Shown here one piece after another: positions 38,112-47,214 of a stretch of 52,215 nucleotides of DNA. The stretch's first letter is position 1. Each line of letters begins with the position of its first letter. The stretch is from positions 1-52,215 of the IMG/VR virus record IMGVR_UViG_3300027987_000273, one strand, 5' to 3'. The notes under the pieces were generated by a model that had not been told where the DNA came from, did no database searches, and saw only the letters and a program-made list of their open reading frames with translations. Made by a program: the position numbers and the translations under genes. This DNA comes from a virus.

Positions 38112-39503
38112 TCAGAAGTCGAACTCGGGGACCGAGGCGCCGTCCCAGGGGACGATAACGTCGCCGAAGCAGATGAACTGTTTCGAGCCGTCCTCGGGGA
38201 ACGTGGTCCCGTGCTGGACGCCGTCGTGGGTAAACCAGATATCTTTCAGCTCCCCGATGCGCGCCTGGGCCAGGGGGAGCGCTGTGTCGATCTGAAGACC
38301 GATCCGATAGAGGGGCTGATTCCCGGTGACGGAGTTCCGTTGTGGGACGTTCTGGCCGCTCGCCGCAGAGATGAACCCCTCCGCTGTCCAGTAGGCCTGG
38401 GCCAGCTGCCAGGGCCTTGTCGGGAACCGGGTCGAGTTGACCTCTGGAACCCGCGCCGCGCGTACGTCGTTCAGGTTCCCGAACTGCGGAACCGGAGCCG
38501 TAAGGCTCTGGGCACTCATGACCCCGGCGACGTAGGGGTATGAGCCCAGGCCGACGGGGTTCTTGACCTCCTCGTCGAACAGGAAAAACTGTGTGATCCC
38601 GTTCGTCCCCATGAACAGGCGGGTGTGCTTCCCATCGCTCGACATCATGAGATGGAGGATGCTGTTTCTGAGGGGCTGGCTCTGGGCCTCGTTCGTGTAC
38701 CAGTACTGACCACCGGAGAGTCGCCCTTCTTCGTCACCGAACCCGAACGTCTGGGCGTCGGTCCCGTCTGGCCGGATGTAGTTCGGCGTAAACGGGACGT
38801 CGGTCTGGGCCTGAAGATTCGCGCGGAGCGCTGGGGTGAGGATGCCGCTCGGGATCACTCGGACCTGCATCCGGTCCGCGCGAGAGGACGTGCTCTCACC
38901 GCGGAACACGAACGTCGTCCCAGTCACCGGGTTGCGGAGAACCTTACAGAACGGGCTGTCATCTGTGGTCTGGCCGAAGTCCAGGTTCGCGGTGTCCGAC
39001 AGGTCAGTGATTCGGTCTACTCCGTCGTCCGCCGCCGCCGCTCCTGCGCTGCGATAGTCCGTGTAAGCCGTGACCCAAGGGTTCGAGAACCCAGCGAACC
39101 CGATGACCTTGACCGAGCCCGCCATCGCCTCGGCCGCTGCGCTGGCGTTGACATAGTGGAGCTCATAGACGCCGCCACCGGAGTCGACCTGGTCGGTGAT
39201 GGCGAAGTCGCCATTATTGGCCGCCGTCGTGGAGCCGCGCAGCTGGATAGTCTTCCCGACGAGGTTTCCGACCTTCGTGGGGTCCAGTGACGTGTCTCCG
39301 GGGTTGAACGAGTAGGTCGACCCGGAGACGTTCGCGATGGTGCCAGTGCCGAAGGAGTGGGTCCCAGGGACCACGTCCTCTAGCAGCTGGAACATGCGGA
39401 CCAGGAGGTTCGCGATCGACTCGCCCAGGTTCGTCACCCCGACGCTCGGCACGTTGACAGCGAATTCCCAAGTCTTCTCTAGTGTCGGCAGTACACTCGG
39501 CAT
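38112..39503 (-). CDS. Virion protein, tandem paralog A (463 aa)
   Basis: A 463-residue protein related along its length to its neighbour at 39505. Both have LEKTW near the N-terminus. Each carries a module with NNGDFAIT/GNDGYFPIT at about residues 85-120, a core with SSDGKHTRLFMG, and a C-terminal IGELKDIW then TFPEDGSKQF then PWDG. No known family is recognised. Its position between the spike and the baseplate wedge suggests a baseplate-attached structure. Confidence 0.65.
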   Translation of the reverse strand: MPSVLPTLEKTWEFAVNVPSVGVTNLGESIANLLVRMFQLLEDVVPGTHSFGTGTIANVSGSTYSFNPGDTSLDPTKVGNLVGKTIQLRGSTTAANNGDFAITDQVDSGGGVYELHYVNASAAAEAMAGSVKVIGFAGFSNPWVTAYTDYRSAGAAAADDGVDRITDLSDTANLDFGQTTDDSPFCKVLRNPVTGTTFVFRGESTSSRADRMQVRVIPSGILTPALRANLQAQTDVPFTPNYIRPDGTDAQTFGFGDEEGRLSGGQYWYTNEAQSQPLRNSILHLMMSSDGKHTRLFMGTNGITQFFLFDEEVKNPVGLGSYPYVAGVMSAQSLTAPVPQFGNLNDVRAARVPEVNSTRFPTRPWQLAQAYWTAEGFISAASGQNVPQRNSVTGNQPLYRIGLQIDTALPLAQARIGELKDIWFTHDGVQHGTTFPEDGSKQFICFGDVIVPWDGASVPEFDF

Positions 39504-39504
39504 A

Positions 39505-40857
39505 TCAGTCTCCGTCCCTCTGTCTGTATCGAGTCCCGTCCCATGGGAGGGCCATGGCGTTCAATTTGACCCACTGCTTCGAGCCGTCGGCCGGGAAAGT
39601 CGCTCCGTTCACGACCGGCATATTGCTCTGATCGGTCACCCACCAGAAGTCCGCCAGGCGCCCGATCCGCCCCTTTACCTGCGAGCCGTTCACGAAAAGG
39701 CTGTTCGGATAGAAGGCGTATTCCCCCGACGGAACGTCGGGCAGGAGGTAAAGCTGGCCCATGGCCGACGAAACCGCGAACGGTGCCGTGAGATAGGCGC
39801 GCTCCAAGAACGGACCCCCTGCCACCGCGCCCAGGTCGAAGGCGTGACAGAGCCGATTAATATCGTTCCAGGACCCGTGAGAGAATGGCGTGTCGAAACT
39901 CGTGGCCGCCCACAGCATGACTTGGAGCGTCCCATCCATCGGGTAGGTTCCGTCTGTGTCGTCCACCGGATCGACAATCTCCTTGTCGATGAAGCACCAT
40001 TCTAGAATCCCTTCGCGTCCGCCCCAGAAATGCGTGTCCTTGCCATCCGTCGAGATTTGCAGATGGAGAAACCACTCCGTCAGGGCATAGACGACCGTTG
40101 ACGAACTCCACGTGTTTGCCGTGTCTGCCAGGAATAGGGTCTCGGTCGGGGCTGTGGGGCGAACGTTGAGAGCGCCACCGGTAAAACCGCCGTTAACGCT
40201 GAAGTAGAGTAAATTGCGAACGTGCTGCTGAGCGCTGTCGTTCGAGTTGAAGTACATGAGGAACTGTGTCCCCGTGACCTCGTTTTCCCAGACAACCCAG
40301 CCATCTGTGAACGTGTGGGTGATGTCGCTCTCGACCACCAGCCTGTCGATGAGGTCGCCCGCTGTCCCGACGCCCTTGGTAGACGTCGCGCAGTAGCTGA
40401 CGCGCCACGGGCTCCGGCCGTTCGGGCAGTTCGGAAACGAGCCCTTGAGAAGGCGCATCGAGCCCGCGTGGGCCTCAGCGACGCCCGAGCCGTTCGTGTA
40501 CTCACACCAGAGGCCCGACGGGTCCACCGCCGTGATGGGGAAGTATCCGTCGTTTCCGCCGCTGGTGGCGCCCTGGAAGTTTATGGTCCGCCCGACGTCG
40601 GCCGGGATGAACAGACCATTGCGGAACTCGGTCCAGTTCCGGTTCGCCACGGGCTGCGCCGCGCTGAGGGTGTACCGGAACGTCCCCCCGCCCTGGTCGG
40701 TGAAGGTGCCCTGATAGTCCCCGAGGACCTTGTCCTGGAGGATGTAGTGGAAGGCCAGCTGGAGCTCCCTGGCCGCGAGCTCCTGGTTCGAGCTGGTGAG
40801 GTACACCAGGTTATTCACTGCATGGTCCCAGGTCTTCTCAAGGGCTGGCACGGTCAT
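39505..40857 (-). CDS. Virion protein, tandem paralog B (450 aa)
   Basis: A 450-residue protein paralogous to the one at 38112. Shared features are ALEKTWDHAVN at the start, GATSGGNDGYFPITAV (about 96-111), STDGKDTHFWGGREGILEWC in the core and IGRLADFWWV, TFPADGSKQW and LPWDG at the end. The DNA and most residues have diverged, so the duplication is old. Function unknown; virion location inferred. Confidence 0.65.
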   Translation of the reverse strand: MTVPALEKTWDHAVNNLVYLTSSNQELAARELQLAFHYILQDKVLGDYQGTFTDQGGGTFRYTLSAAQPVANRNWTEFRNGLFIPADVGRTINFQGATSGGNDGYFPITAVDPSGLWCEYTNGSGVAEAHAGSMRLLKGSFPNCPNGRSPWRVSYCATSTKGVGTAGDLIDRLVVESDITHTFTDGWVVWENEVTGTQFLMYFNSNDSAQQHVRNLLYFSVNGGFTGGALNVRPTAPTETLFLADTANTWSSSTVVYALTEWFLHLQISTDGKDTHFWGGREGILEWCFIDKEIVDPVDDTDGTYPMDGTLQVMLWAATSFDTPFSHGSWNDINRLCHAFDLGAVAGGPFLERAYLTAPFAVSSAMGQLYLLPDVPSGEYAFYPNSLFVNGSQVKGRIGRLADFWWVTDQSNMPVVNGATFPADGSKQWVKLNAMALPWDGTRYRQRDGD

Positions 40858-40888
40858 CGGTGGCTCCTACAGTATCCGGTTCGTCGAT

Positions 40889-41446
40889 TCATTTCGCCTC
40901 CAGGACGGTCGTTCCTGTGATGGCCGCGTTCGGGGTCGTGGTGACGCCGCCACCGCCTGGCGCCGTGTGGACATGCGCCTCGAACTCGCTTTTCTTGACC
41001 AGGGGCTCCGTCCCTCCGTCGCCATCGTGGACCAGGACCTTCCCGTCGGCGATGACGGTCACGTTCTCGGCCAGGCCCGCAGGGACCTCGCCCGTCGAGC
41101 AGACCGCGACGATGATGGGCATCCAGTCGATCTCGCCATCCGGGACCACCACCGCGACCTCGTCCCCCGGATTGGGGATGGTCCAGGCGCCCCGCTTCGC
41201 TCCCCCAGTGCCGCCCAGGCGACAGGTCACGTCGAAGTCCCTGGGCTCGAGGAGCACGTCCACCAGGATGTCGATGGAGCCGTTCTCGCTGATAATCTCG
41301 AAGTGTTTCGAGGCCCCCTCGGGGACATAGACCCGGCCGAACCTGGTGAACAGCCGAGAGTCCTGGAGGACCGCCCGGAGGTCAGTCAGGTCGAGGCGCT
41401 TCGCCCCGCCGCGTCTCCGGCGCAATGGACGGCTGATCTGGGTCAT
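40889..41446 (-). CDS. Baseplate spike, gpV/gp5-like OB-fold protein
   Basis: A 185-residue protein. GRVYVPEGASKHFEIISENG and a segment ending in WTIPNPGDEVAVVVPDGEID-type residues resemble the OB-fold of contractile-tail spikes (P2 gpV). C-terminal residues KSEFEAHVHTAPGGG, with a His-X-His, match the spike tip pattern that may bind metal. It overlaps the hub gene as ATGA, the usual hub-spike order. It punctures the outer membrane. Confidence 0.8.
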   Translation of the reverse strand: MTQISRPLRRRRGGAKRLDLTDLRAVLQDSRLFTRFGRVYVPEGASKHFEIISENGSIDILVDVLLEPRDFDVTCRLGGTGGAKRGAWTIPNPGDEVAVVVPDGEIDWMPIIVAVCSTGEVPAGLAENVTVIADGKVLVHDGDGGTEPLVKKSEFEAHVHTAPGGGGVTTTPNAAITGTTVLEAK

Positions 41447-43083
41447 GCGCCGCCTCCGTGCTGCTTGCGGAAGGCCTCCTCCTGGGCCTTAGACGGGCCC
41501 AGCTGGGTCCCGTCCTTCTTCGTCTTCCGCTTCTCCTTCCGGGCCTTCTTCGAGGTCGCGTCCCGCTGGTCGCCGATGACCACGAAGTCGAGGGCCTGGA
41601 GCTCGATGGACACGCCGCTGTCCACGTCGTAGTCGTAGGTCGCGTCCCGGACGCGGAGAGGGCGTTTCAGGGCCTGGAGCTGCTTGTACTTCTCGGCGAT
41701 GACCCGGGCGATGGTGGACCCGTAGCCCCTCGAGACCAGGTGATTGTATTTCTCCTCCACGCCGATGTCGTCGTCGGAGAGGAGCGCGCGGTCGATGTTG
41801 AACTCCTTGAAGTCGATGGACAGCGAGTCGCCTGCGCGGACGTCCATCAGGTCGCGGTCGTCGATGTCGGACAGGTCCTCGGTCGACACGGTCACCGTGC
41901 GCTCGGCCTTCCCGAACTGATTGTGGAGCTGCTCGGCGATGTTCTGGAGGACTGCGCGATCGGTCACCCCGAACACCGGGATGATCATATACTCCTCCTG
42001 CTTGCGGATGTTTTGGGCCTTGTCGGCCTTCTTCTTCCGCTTCGGCTTCGTGCTGAACCGTGTGGTCGTGGTGTCCTTCTTCTTGTTCCGGGCGTTGATC
42101 TGCTTGATGCCCTCGTAGGTGCCCCGGGGGTAATCGACCGTGATGGGCTCGCGGAGGCCTGGGTCGTAGGCGCGGACCACGATCTTCGGCGCCGACTCCT
42201 TGCCCATGTGGCGCGTCATCTGGAGGGCCGCGACGTTCTTCCCGACGACCAGGGTCCGGGCCCGTCGCTCCCTGTTCTCGCCCAGGTTCTGCGCCCTGGT
42301 CAGGACGACGCTCAATCCGCGCACGAACAGGATGAACCCGTAGCGGGTCGCGAGCTTGTAGAGGACGTCCCAGTAGCTGGTGTCCTCCTCGATGGGGATG
42401 CCCCGCTTGTTGTTCCGTCGCTCGCGGACGATGGGCATGTCCGCTTTACTCACGTTCTCGAGGACCAGCTTCAGACGCCCCGTCTCGTCGGCCTCGTCGA
42501 GGATGGACGCGAGGAGCTCGTCGAGCTTGCGGCCCACTGGGATGCGCCTGGCGCGCCCTCTGGACGTCGGAGGCCACTGGCGTTGCATGAGGAGCGCGGT
42601 GTAGTCCTGGCCGGAGATGGTCACCCAGCGACCGCCCTCGTCCGCGGAGAGATCGATGTCGTCGATGAGCCCCGCCACCATGGGCTCATTGCCCTGGGTG
42701 AACCGCTCAATCGACCCGGCGCCCGCCTCCTCGAGGACCGCCTGGGTCGCCGACCGGTCGACCTGCTCCGGTGGGGCGTCGAGGGTCGCGAACTGCTTGT
42801 CGATGAGCCTGTCGTCGGTGGGGAGCCCCTTCTGCGACGCGAACAGGAAGATCTCCGCCGCCCCCGCCCGGATGAGGGCTGGGTCGATGGGGAGGTCCTC
42901 GCCGTCGAACGTCATCTCCCAGGAGTCGGCCTGATTGTAGGCGTTCAGATGAACCGTGAGGCTCCTGGGGAGAACCGGAAACACCTGGGGGGGCGTGTCG
43001 GTCTCGGGCCCGCCGAACCCGTCGAAGACCAGGGAGACGATGGCCCTGGCCTGGGGGTAATACATGCGCCCATCGGGGGCCAT
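41443..43083 (-). CDS. Baseplate hub protein (gpD/gp27/XkdQ-like)
   Basis: A 546-residue protein preceding the spike. The N-terminal beta domain (VHLNAYNQADSWEMTFDGED) and the region ISGQDYTALLMQRQW, followed by a helix and a second beta-barrel part (DTSYWDVLYKLATRYGFILF), fit late-control gpD-type hubs. A C-terminal Lys-rich extension follows. It caps the tail tube and connects to the spike. The call rests on position and partial pattern. Confidence 0.75.
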   Translation of the reverse strand: MAPDGRMYYPQARAIVSLVFDGFGGPETDTPPQVFPVLPRSLTVHLNAYNQADSWEMTFDGEDLPIDPALIRAGAAEIFLFASQKGLPTDDRLIDKQFATLDAPPEQVDRSATQAVLEEAGAGSIERFTQGNEPMVAGLIDDIDLSADEGGRWVTISGQDYTALLMQRQWPPTSRGRARRIPVGRKLDELLASILDEADETGRLKLVLENVSKADMPIVRERRNNKRGIPIEEDTSYWDVLYKLATRYGFILFVRGLSVVLTRAQNLGENRERRARTLVVGKNVAALQMTRHMGKESAPKIVVRAYDPGLREPITVDYPRGTYEGIKQINARNKKKDTTTTRFSTKPKRKKKADKAQNIRKQEEYMIIPVFGVTDRAVLQNIAEQLHNQFGKAERTVTVSTEDLSDIDDRDLMDVRAGDSLSIDFKEFNIDRALLSDDDIGVEEKYNHLVSRGYGSTIARVIAEKYKQLQALKRPLRVRDATYDYDVDSGVSIELQALDFVVIGDQRDATSKKARKEKRKTKKDGTQLGPSKAQEEAFRKQHGGGA

Positions 43084-44211
43084 CTAGCCGGTCCCCTTCT
43101 CCGGGATGATGAGGAGCTCGTTCCCGGTGAGCTCGAAGCTGGTGAGGTTGTTGCGGTCGTAGATGAGCCCCCAGCTGTGGGGCGTGCCATAGAACCGCCT
43201 CGAGATCTGGTACAGGCTCTCGCCCGCCTGGGGACGGTAGAGGCGCCGCGCGTCGGGCTTCGCGCGCTCGTCCATGCCATCGCCCGCAGCCTTTCCGATG
43301 CCCGTCAGGAGCCGCCCCTGGAACCGGAGGGTCCGAGACCAGTCCTCGAAGTCGAGGACGGAGAGGGCCGTCTTCACGCCCAGGGAGACGTCGGAGCGGA
43401 CCATGATCAGCTTATCGACGATGTCGAAGGCGCCGTTCCCCACGGTCCTGAACTGTGTGGCCAGGCGCTGAAACGGCGACACAGACGACAGGGCGCCGTC
43501 CACGACCCCGAGCTCCTGCTGGTCCAGCGTGTCGCCCAGGTTGTCCCGGGACTGCGACAGGGCCGCGAGGAGGGCCTTCGTCTCGTCCAGCGCAGGGTCC
43601 GACATCGAGTGTTCCAGCATCCCGGCCGACTTGAGCTTGACCTCCGCCGTCTCCAGGGCCGCCTCGATGATGTCGTTAATCTTATCGAACTGCTCCGACG
43701 GGGTCGGCGTCGTCTCCGGCGACCGTGTGCGCAGGTTGAAGGCGTTCGTCCGGTCGAAGACCTCGCAGACGAACTCATAATCGATATGCCAGCGCCGACG
43801 GTAGGGGAAGTCCCAGTCGACGATCAGGGCCTCGAAGGTCTGCTCCTGGAAGGCGATCCGGACCAGGTTCCCCCGGAAGCACATCTCCTCGAACCGGCGC
43901 ATCTCCTGGACCGCGTAGCCCCCGAAGTTGTAGCGGTCGTCCCAGCGCCCTCGGAACCGGTGCTGCTTGTGTTTCGGGCCCAGGACCTGGATGGAGGGGG
44001 TCTTCGCCCCCATGTAATCCGTCCGCTTGTGGCGCATCTCGCCGCCCATGGTCCAGGCGCCCTTCGGCGTCGCCCTGGCGCCCCCGAGCTCGCTGATGGC
44101 AGTCGGATTGCTGGTCCACTCGAACCGCGCAGGGGTGCCGCCATCGGGCCGCTCGGTGGTCCTGGCGCCGATGCGCCCGAGCTCCTGGATGGTGAACGTC
44201 CCCTCGGCCAT
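43084..44211 (-). CDS. LysM-domain tail/baseplate protein (XkdP-like)
   Basis: A 375-residue protein. The C-terminal residues about 330-372 (PQAGESLYQISRRFYGTPHS, WGLIYDRNNL, GNELLIIP) form a LysM-type domain, present in PBSX XkdP and T4 gp53-like baseplate proteins. The N-terminal half is beta-rich. Located between tape measure and hub as in PBSX-type myoviruses. It probably joins tube and baseplate. Confidence 0.78.
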   Translation of the reverse strand: MAEGTFTIQELGRIGARTTERPDGGTPARFEWTSNPTAISELGGARATPKGAWTMGGEMRHKRTDYMGAKTPSIQVLGPKHKQHRFRGRWDDRYNFGGYAVQEMRRFEEMCFRGNLVRIAFQEQTFEALIVDWDFPYRRRWHIDYEFVCEVFDRTNAFNLRTRSPETTPTPSEQFDKINDIIEAALETAEVKLKSAGMLEHSMSDPALDETKALLAALSQSRDNLGDTLDQQELGVVDGALSSVSPFQRLATQFRTVGNGAFDIVDKLIMVRSDVSLGVKTALSVLDFEDWSRTLRFQGRLLTGIGKAAGDGMDERAKPDARRLYRPQAGESLYQISRRFYGTPHSWGLIYDRNNLTSFELTGNELLIIPEKGTG

Positions 44212-46008
44212 CTATGCCATACCTCCTCCGGCCAGGCCTCGGCGGAGCCGGTGGGCGCTGGTGGGATTGCGCGCGACGCGACCCACCGCGCTCTGCATGT
44301 CGAAGACCCACCGGTCGGGATCGTTGGACTGGACCTCGATCCGGTTGATGGTGACGTTGACCTTCGGGCTCTTGGTGGCGTTGTCGCCTGGGCCGACGCC
44401 GTCCAGCATGGGCGCCGTCGGGATGACCCCCGCCGCCTGGAGGGCCGAGATCATGGTCTGCTCCATTGAGGCCGCCAGCTTGTTCGCGGCGACCAGACCC
44501 TTCTCCTGTTCGCGGAGAGACAGCGCCCTGGTCTTCAGGAGAGCCTGTTCAATGCGGAGAATCTCCTGGAAGTCGGAGACGTTGAGGCCTGTACCAGCGA
44601 CGACGTTATAGACCTCATTCCCTCGGGCCCGTCGGAACTCCTCGAGCTTGCTCTGCGACGTGCCGAAGGCCCCCGCCAGCCCGGTGATCTTCCCGCCCGC
44701 CTGCTTGATGCCCGCCTGCTCGGCGAAGAACCCGAGGTCGCGGACGTTCCGGGCGCGCATCTTCCGCCGTAGGGCGACGTCGCCCCCTGGGCCGCCGGTC
44801 ACGGCCTCCTGCTGTTTCGACAGCATGTTTACCGTGCTCACCCTGGCCGCCCGGTCGCGGAGCGTCGCCGTGTCGACCTGACGCTGGATGGTCTTCTCCT
44901 GGTCGGCCAGGATCTTGTCGGCAATCTTCTGGGCCGCGAACGCGAACGCGGCCAGGGCCACCGCCGCGAGGTTCAGCTTCATGGCCAGCCCGACCCCCTC
45001 CTTCTGGATCTGGGCGAACAGGGTTCCCAGGTTGGCCGCGCCCTCGAGCCCCTTCTGGGCCAGCTTGAACGCGACGAACGCCTTGATCAGCTGGAGGATG
45101 GTCTCGCGGTGTCGGACGATGAAGGAGACCGTCGACTTCACGAACTGGAACCCCGACATGATGGCCTCCTTGAAGTTCTGGGCCCACTGTCGGAGGGTGT
45201 CCTGGTTCTTGTCGATCCATTGGTTCCAGCTGCGGATCTCGTCGGTGATGGCCTTGAACAGGGGAAGACCGACGCCTCCGAGGAAGATCTGGAGATTGTC
45301 CTGGAGGGTGGAGAAGACGCCCGAGAAGGAGTTCTCCTGGGCGTTCGCCATGTTGCGGATCGCGTCGCTGGTCAGGGCCGCCTTGAGCTGGGCCGCCCTG
45401 GCCGCCGCCCCCATCTCGTTGAAGCGACGCCTCCCCTCGTCGCCGACGAAGCCCAGGGGCTCGAGGAGGTTCCTGGCGAACCTGTCAACGCTCCTCAGCT
45501 GCCCCATGAGGGCCGACTCGATATCCCGGGCCGCCATGCCCGCCTCAATTCCCATCGCCCTGGAGGCCACGACAGCGCCCACAGTGAAGTCCTCCAGGTC
45601 CTTCATCCCGAGACCCGCTGCGAGGACGGGCCTGGTGATTCGGGTCGACATGTCGACCATGTCCTGGGTGGTGCCGACCGAGGCCTTCGCGCGCTGCTGG
45701 AGACGTCCTACCAGGTCGCCCGCCTCTCGGAGCGATTGCTGCCAATCGCCCTTCGTGGTGAGCTGGATCATCCCGCCCATGGTGATCCGGGCCTGCTCCA
45801 TGGTGGCATTGAACCCGACCAGGGCCTTCGCCCCAGCCCTGGCGCCGAACACTCCGCCCAGGGCGAGCCCCAGGCGGGTGAACGTACCCCCGAGCAGCCC
45901 GCTCGACTTCGACAGCCGAACCATGCGCCGCTCGAGGTTCTTCGTCCCGCTGCTAGCCTTGTCGTCTAGCGAATACTGGAGGCGAATGTCGTAGATCGTG
46001 GATGGCAC
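44212..46008 (-). CDS. Tail tape measure protein
   Basis: A 598-residue, mostly helical, Ala/Gln/Lys-rich protein located after the tail assembly chaperone. It has a hydrophobic segment (LNLAAVALAAFAFAAQKIAD) and N-terminal residues with Gly/Ala-rich helical patterns (LGGTFTRLGLALGGVFGARA). The start is GTG 46008, four bases after the stop of the frameshifted chaperone. Using the usual rule of about 0.15 nm per residue it predicts a tail of roughly 90 nm. Confidence 0.85.
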   Translation of the reverse strand: MPSTIYDIRLQYSLDDKASSGTKNLERRMVRLSKSSGLLGGTFTRLGLALGGVFGARAGAKALVGFNATMEQARITMGGMIQLTTKGDWQQSLREAGDLVGRLQQRAKASVGTTQDMVDMSTRITRPVLAAGLGMKDLEDFTVGAVVASRAMGIEAGMAARDIESALMGQLRSVDRFARNLLEPLGFVGDEGRRRFNEMGAAARAAQLKAALTSDAIRNMANAQENSFSGVFSTLQDNLQIFLGGVGLPLFKAITDEIRSWNQWIDKNQDTLRQWAQNFKEAIMSGFQFVKSTVSFIVRHRETILQLIKAFVAFKLAQKGLEGAANLGTLFAQIQKEGVGLAMKLNLAAVALAAFAFAAQKIADKILADQEKTIQRQVDTATLRDRAARVSTVNMLSKQQEAVTGGPGGDVALRRKMRARNVRDLGFFAEQAGIKQAGGKITGLAGAFGTSQSKLEEFRRARGNEVYNVVAGTGLNVSDFQEILRIEQALLKTRALSLREQEKGLVAANKLAASMEQTMISALQAAGVIPTAPMLDGVGPGDNATKSPKVNVTINRIEVQSNDPDRWVFDMQSAVGRVARNPTSAHRLRRGLAGGGMA

Positions 46009-46011
46009 TGT

Positions 46012-46658
46012 TCAGCGTCTCAGGTCCTTGGGTTTAGTCGGGATGTCGGCGTTTGTGACCCGGACCAGCTCCGTGATCTCGCCGTGGATTGCGATGGTCT
46101 CCGCGATGCTGAATTCCAGGTAGTCCTCGTAGCCCAGGCCGCCCACGTGCCAGGCGACCCGGACCCACTCCTGGACGAGCTGCGTTCTTATCCGGCGGTA
46201 GCTGCTACGTCCTCCACGTCCTCCTCGCGCGGGCTCTGGTTCGGGGTCCAGATCGTCCCCGCCCGCACTGCCTTTTTTACGTCCTCCTCCTCCACGCCGT
46301 TCATGTCGTCGAAGAACGCCTGGATGTAGCGCATGGTCGCCAGGTCCCAGTCGTCCATCTCGCCGTAGGGGCGCCCGTCCTGGTTCACAGGGTGGCCGTC
46401 GACCTGGACCAGGCTGTAGCGCATGGCCTCGAACTGCTCGGCCTCGAGCTGGGCCTTCAGGTCTGTCTTGTCGACCCGTCGAAGGTCGACCCAGAGGCCG
46501 ATCTCGAGCTTGTCGCGGTTGCGGAGCTCCTTCATGACCACGCTCCGACAGCCGAAGGGTCGCCCGGTCTGAGGGTTCTGCTCGGGCAGACGATACTCGC
46601 GCATCATGCGCGGACGCTCGCTACCGTTCGCGAGCTCTCGGATTCTACGTTGCGCCAT
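46012..46658 (-). CDS. Tail assembly chaperone, -1 frameshift fusion (215 aa)
   Basis: After the slippery heptamer at 46272-46278, the -1 frame stays open to a TGA at 46012-46014. It encodes 86 further residues: a Gly/Asp/Pro-rich linker and then a clearly protein-like domain (LVQEWVRVAWHVGGLGYEDY, LEFSIAETIAIHGEITELVR). The total is 215 residues. The long form corresponds to lambda gpGT. The extension has no ribosome site or start of its own and ends just before the tape measure gene. Confidence 0.82.
46188..46658 (-). CDS. Tail assembly chaperone, short form
   Basis: A 156-residue protein between the tube and tape measure genes (the gpG/XkdN position). It ends VEDVAATAG. Its 3' part contains a slippery A-AAA-AAG, which allows a longer fusion. 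Short and long forms coat the tape measure during tail assembly. Confidence 0.82.
   Translation of the reverse strand: MAQRRIRELANGSERPRMMREYRLPEQNPQTGRPFGCRSVVMKELRNRDKLEIGLWVDLRRVDKTDLKAQLEAEQFEAMRYSLVQVDGHPVNQDGRPYGEMDDWDLATMRYIQAFFDDMNGVEEEDVKKAVRAGTIWTPNQSPREEDVEDVAATAG
46272..46278 (-). promoter_or_regulatory. -1 frameshift slippery site A AAA AAG
   Basis: The minus strand reads GT A-AAA-AAG GC, in phase so that the AAA and AAG codons can slip back by one base. It is the most efficient heptamer type known in bacteria. It lies in the tail chaperone gene, 85 bases before the zero-frame stop. Confidence 0.85.
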
Positions 46659-46723
46659 TCTCTTCTCTCCTGTGTCGGGGTTTTACGGATGGGGGCCGGC
46701 CTCGTGCCGACCCCCTCTGTGGG

Positions 46724-47167
46724 CTAGGCCTGAAGCTGCGAGCGCTTCTTACACTTGCCCTCGAAGCTGGTGGTCACATACTCCTTGCGACCGCCGAAGC
46801 CCATCTCGTTCACCTTGAGGAAAACGTCGTGATAGACCTCGACCTGGTCGTTCCCGAGACCGCCTCGGTAGGCGTAGAAAACGGTCATCGTGATGTCCGG
46901 GTGCGCCTGCTGGTTCTGCTCTCGGGCCACGATGGTCGAGAGGAAGTTCAGCGCCAGCTCGTCGAGGTTGTGGATGGTGAACGCGAAGTCGAACCCGTGG
47001 TGTTGCGGGTCGATGTCGTCCTCGAGCTCGCCCAGGAAGCCCTCCTCGTTGAGGTCGGTCCTCGGAGTGATGGTGAACTCGGAGACCTTGACGAACGACC
47101 CCGCGAGCGTCTGGCCATCTACCGAGAACCGGAGAGTGATCTCCTGACCTCTGATTCTTTGTGACAT
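46724..47167 (-). CDS. Tail tube protein
   Basis: A 147-residue protein right after the sheath gene, as in P2, Mu and PBSX. It is beta-rich (EITLRFSVDGQTLAGSFVKV, KVSEFTITPRTDLNEEGFLG, FAFTIHNLDELALNF), matching the XkdM-like tube fold. It polymerises into the inner tail tube. Confidence 0.87.
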   Translation of the reverse strand: MSQRIRGQEITLRFSVDGQTLAGSFVKVSEFTITPRTDLNEEGFLGELEDDIDPQHHGFDFAFTIHNLDELALNFLSTIVAREQNQQAHPDITMTVFYAYRGGLGNDQVEVYHDVFLKVNEMGFGGRKEYVTTSFEGKCKKRSQLQA

Positions 47168-47214
47168 GGTGCTTTCCGTCCTTGTGGATGTTCTGGTTCT
47201 GGTTCAGGCCCTCG

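Noticed and set aside
41458-44469. Open frame of 1003 codons on the plus strand
   Set aside because: It is antisense to the hub and LysM genes. Composition is typical of a GC-rich shadow frame, and no ribosome site or domain is visible.
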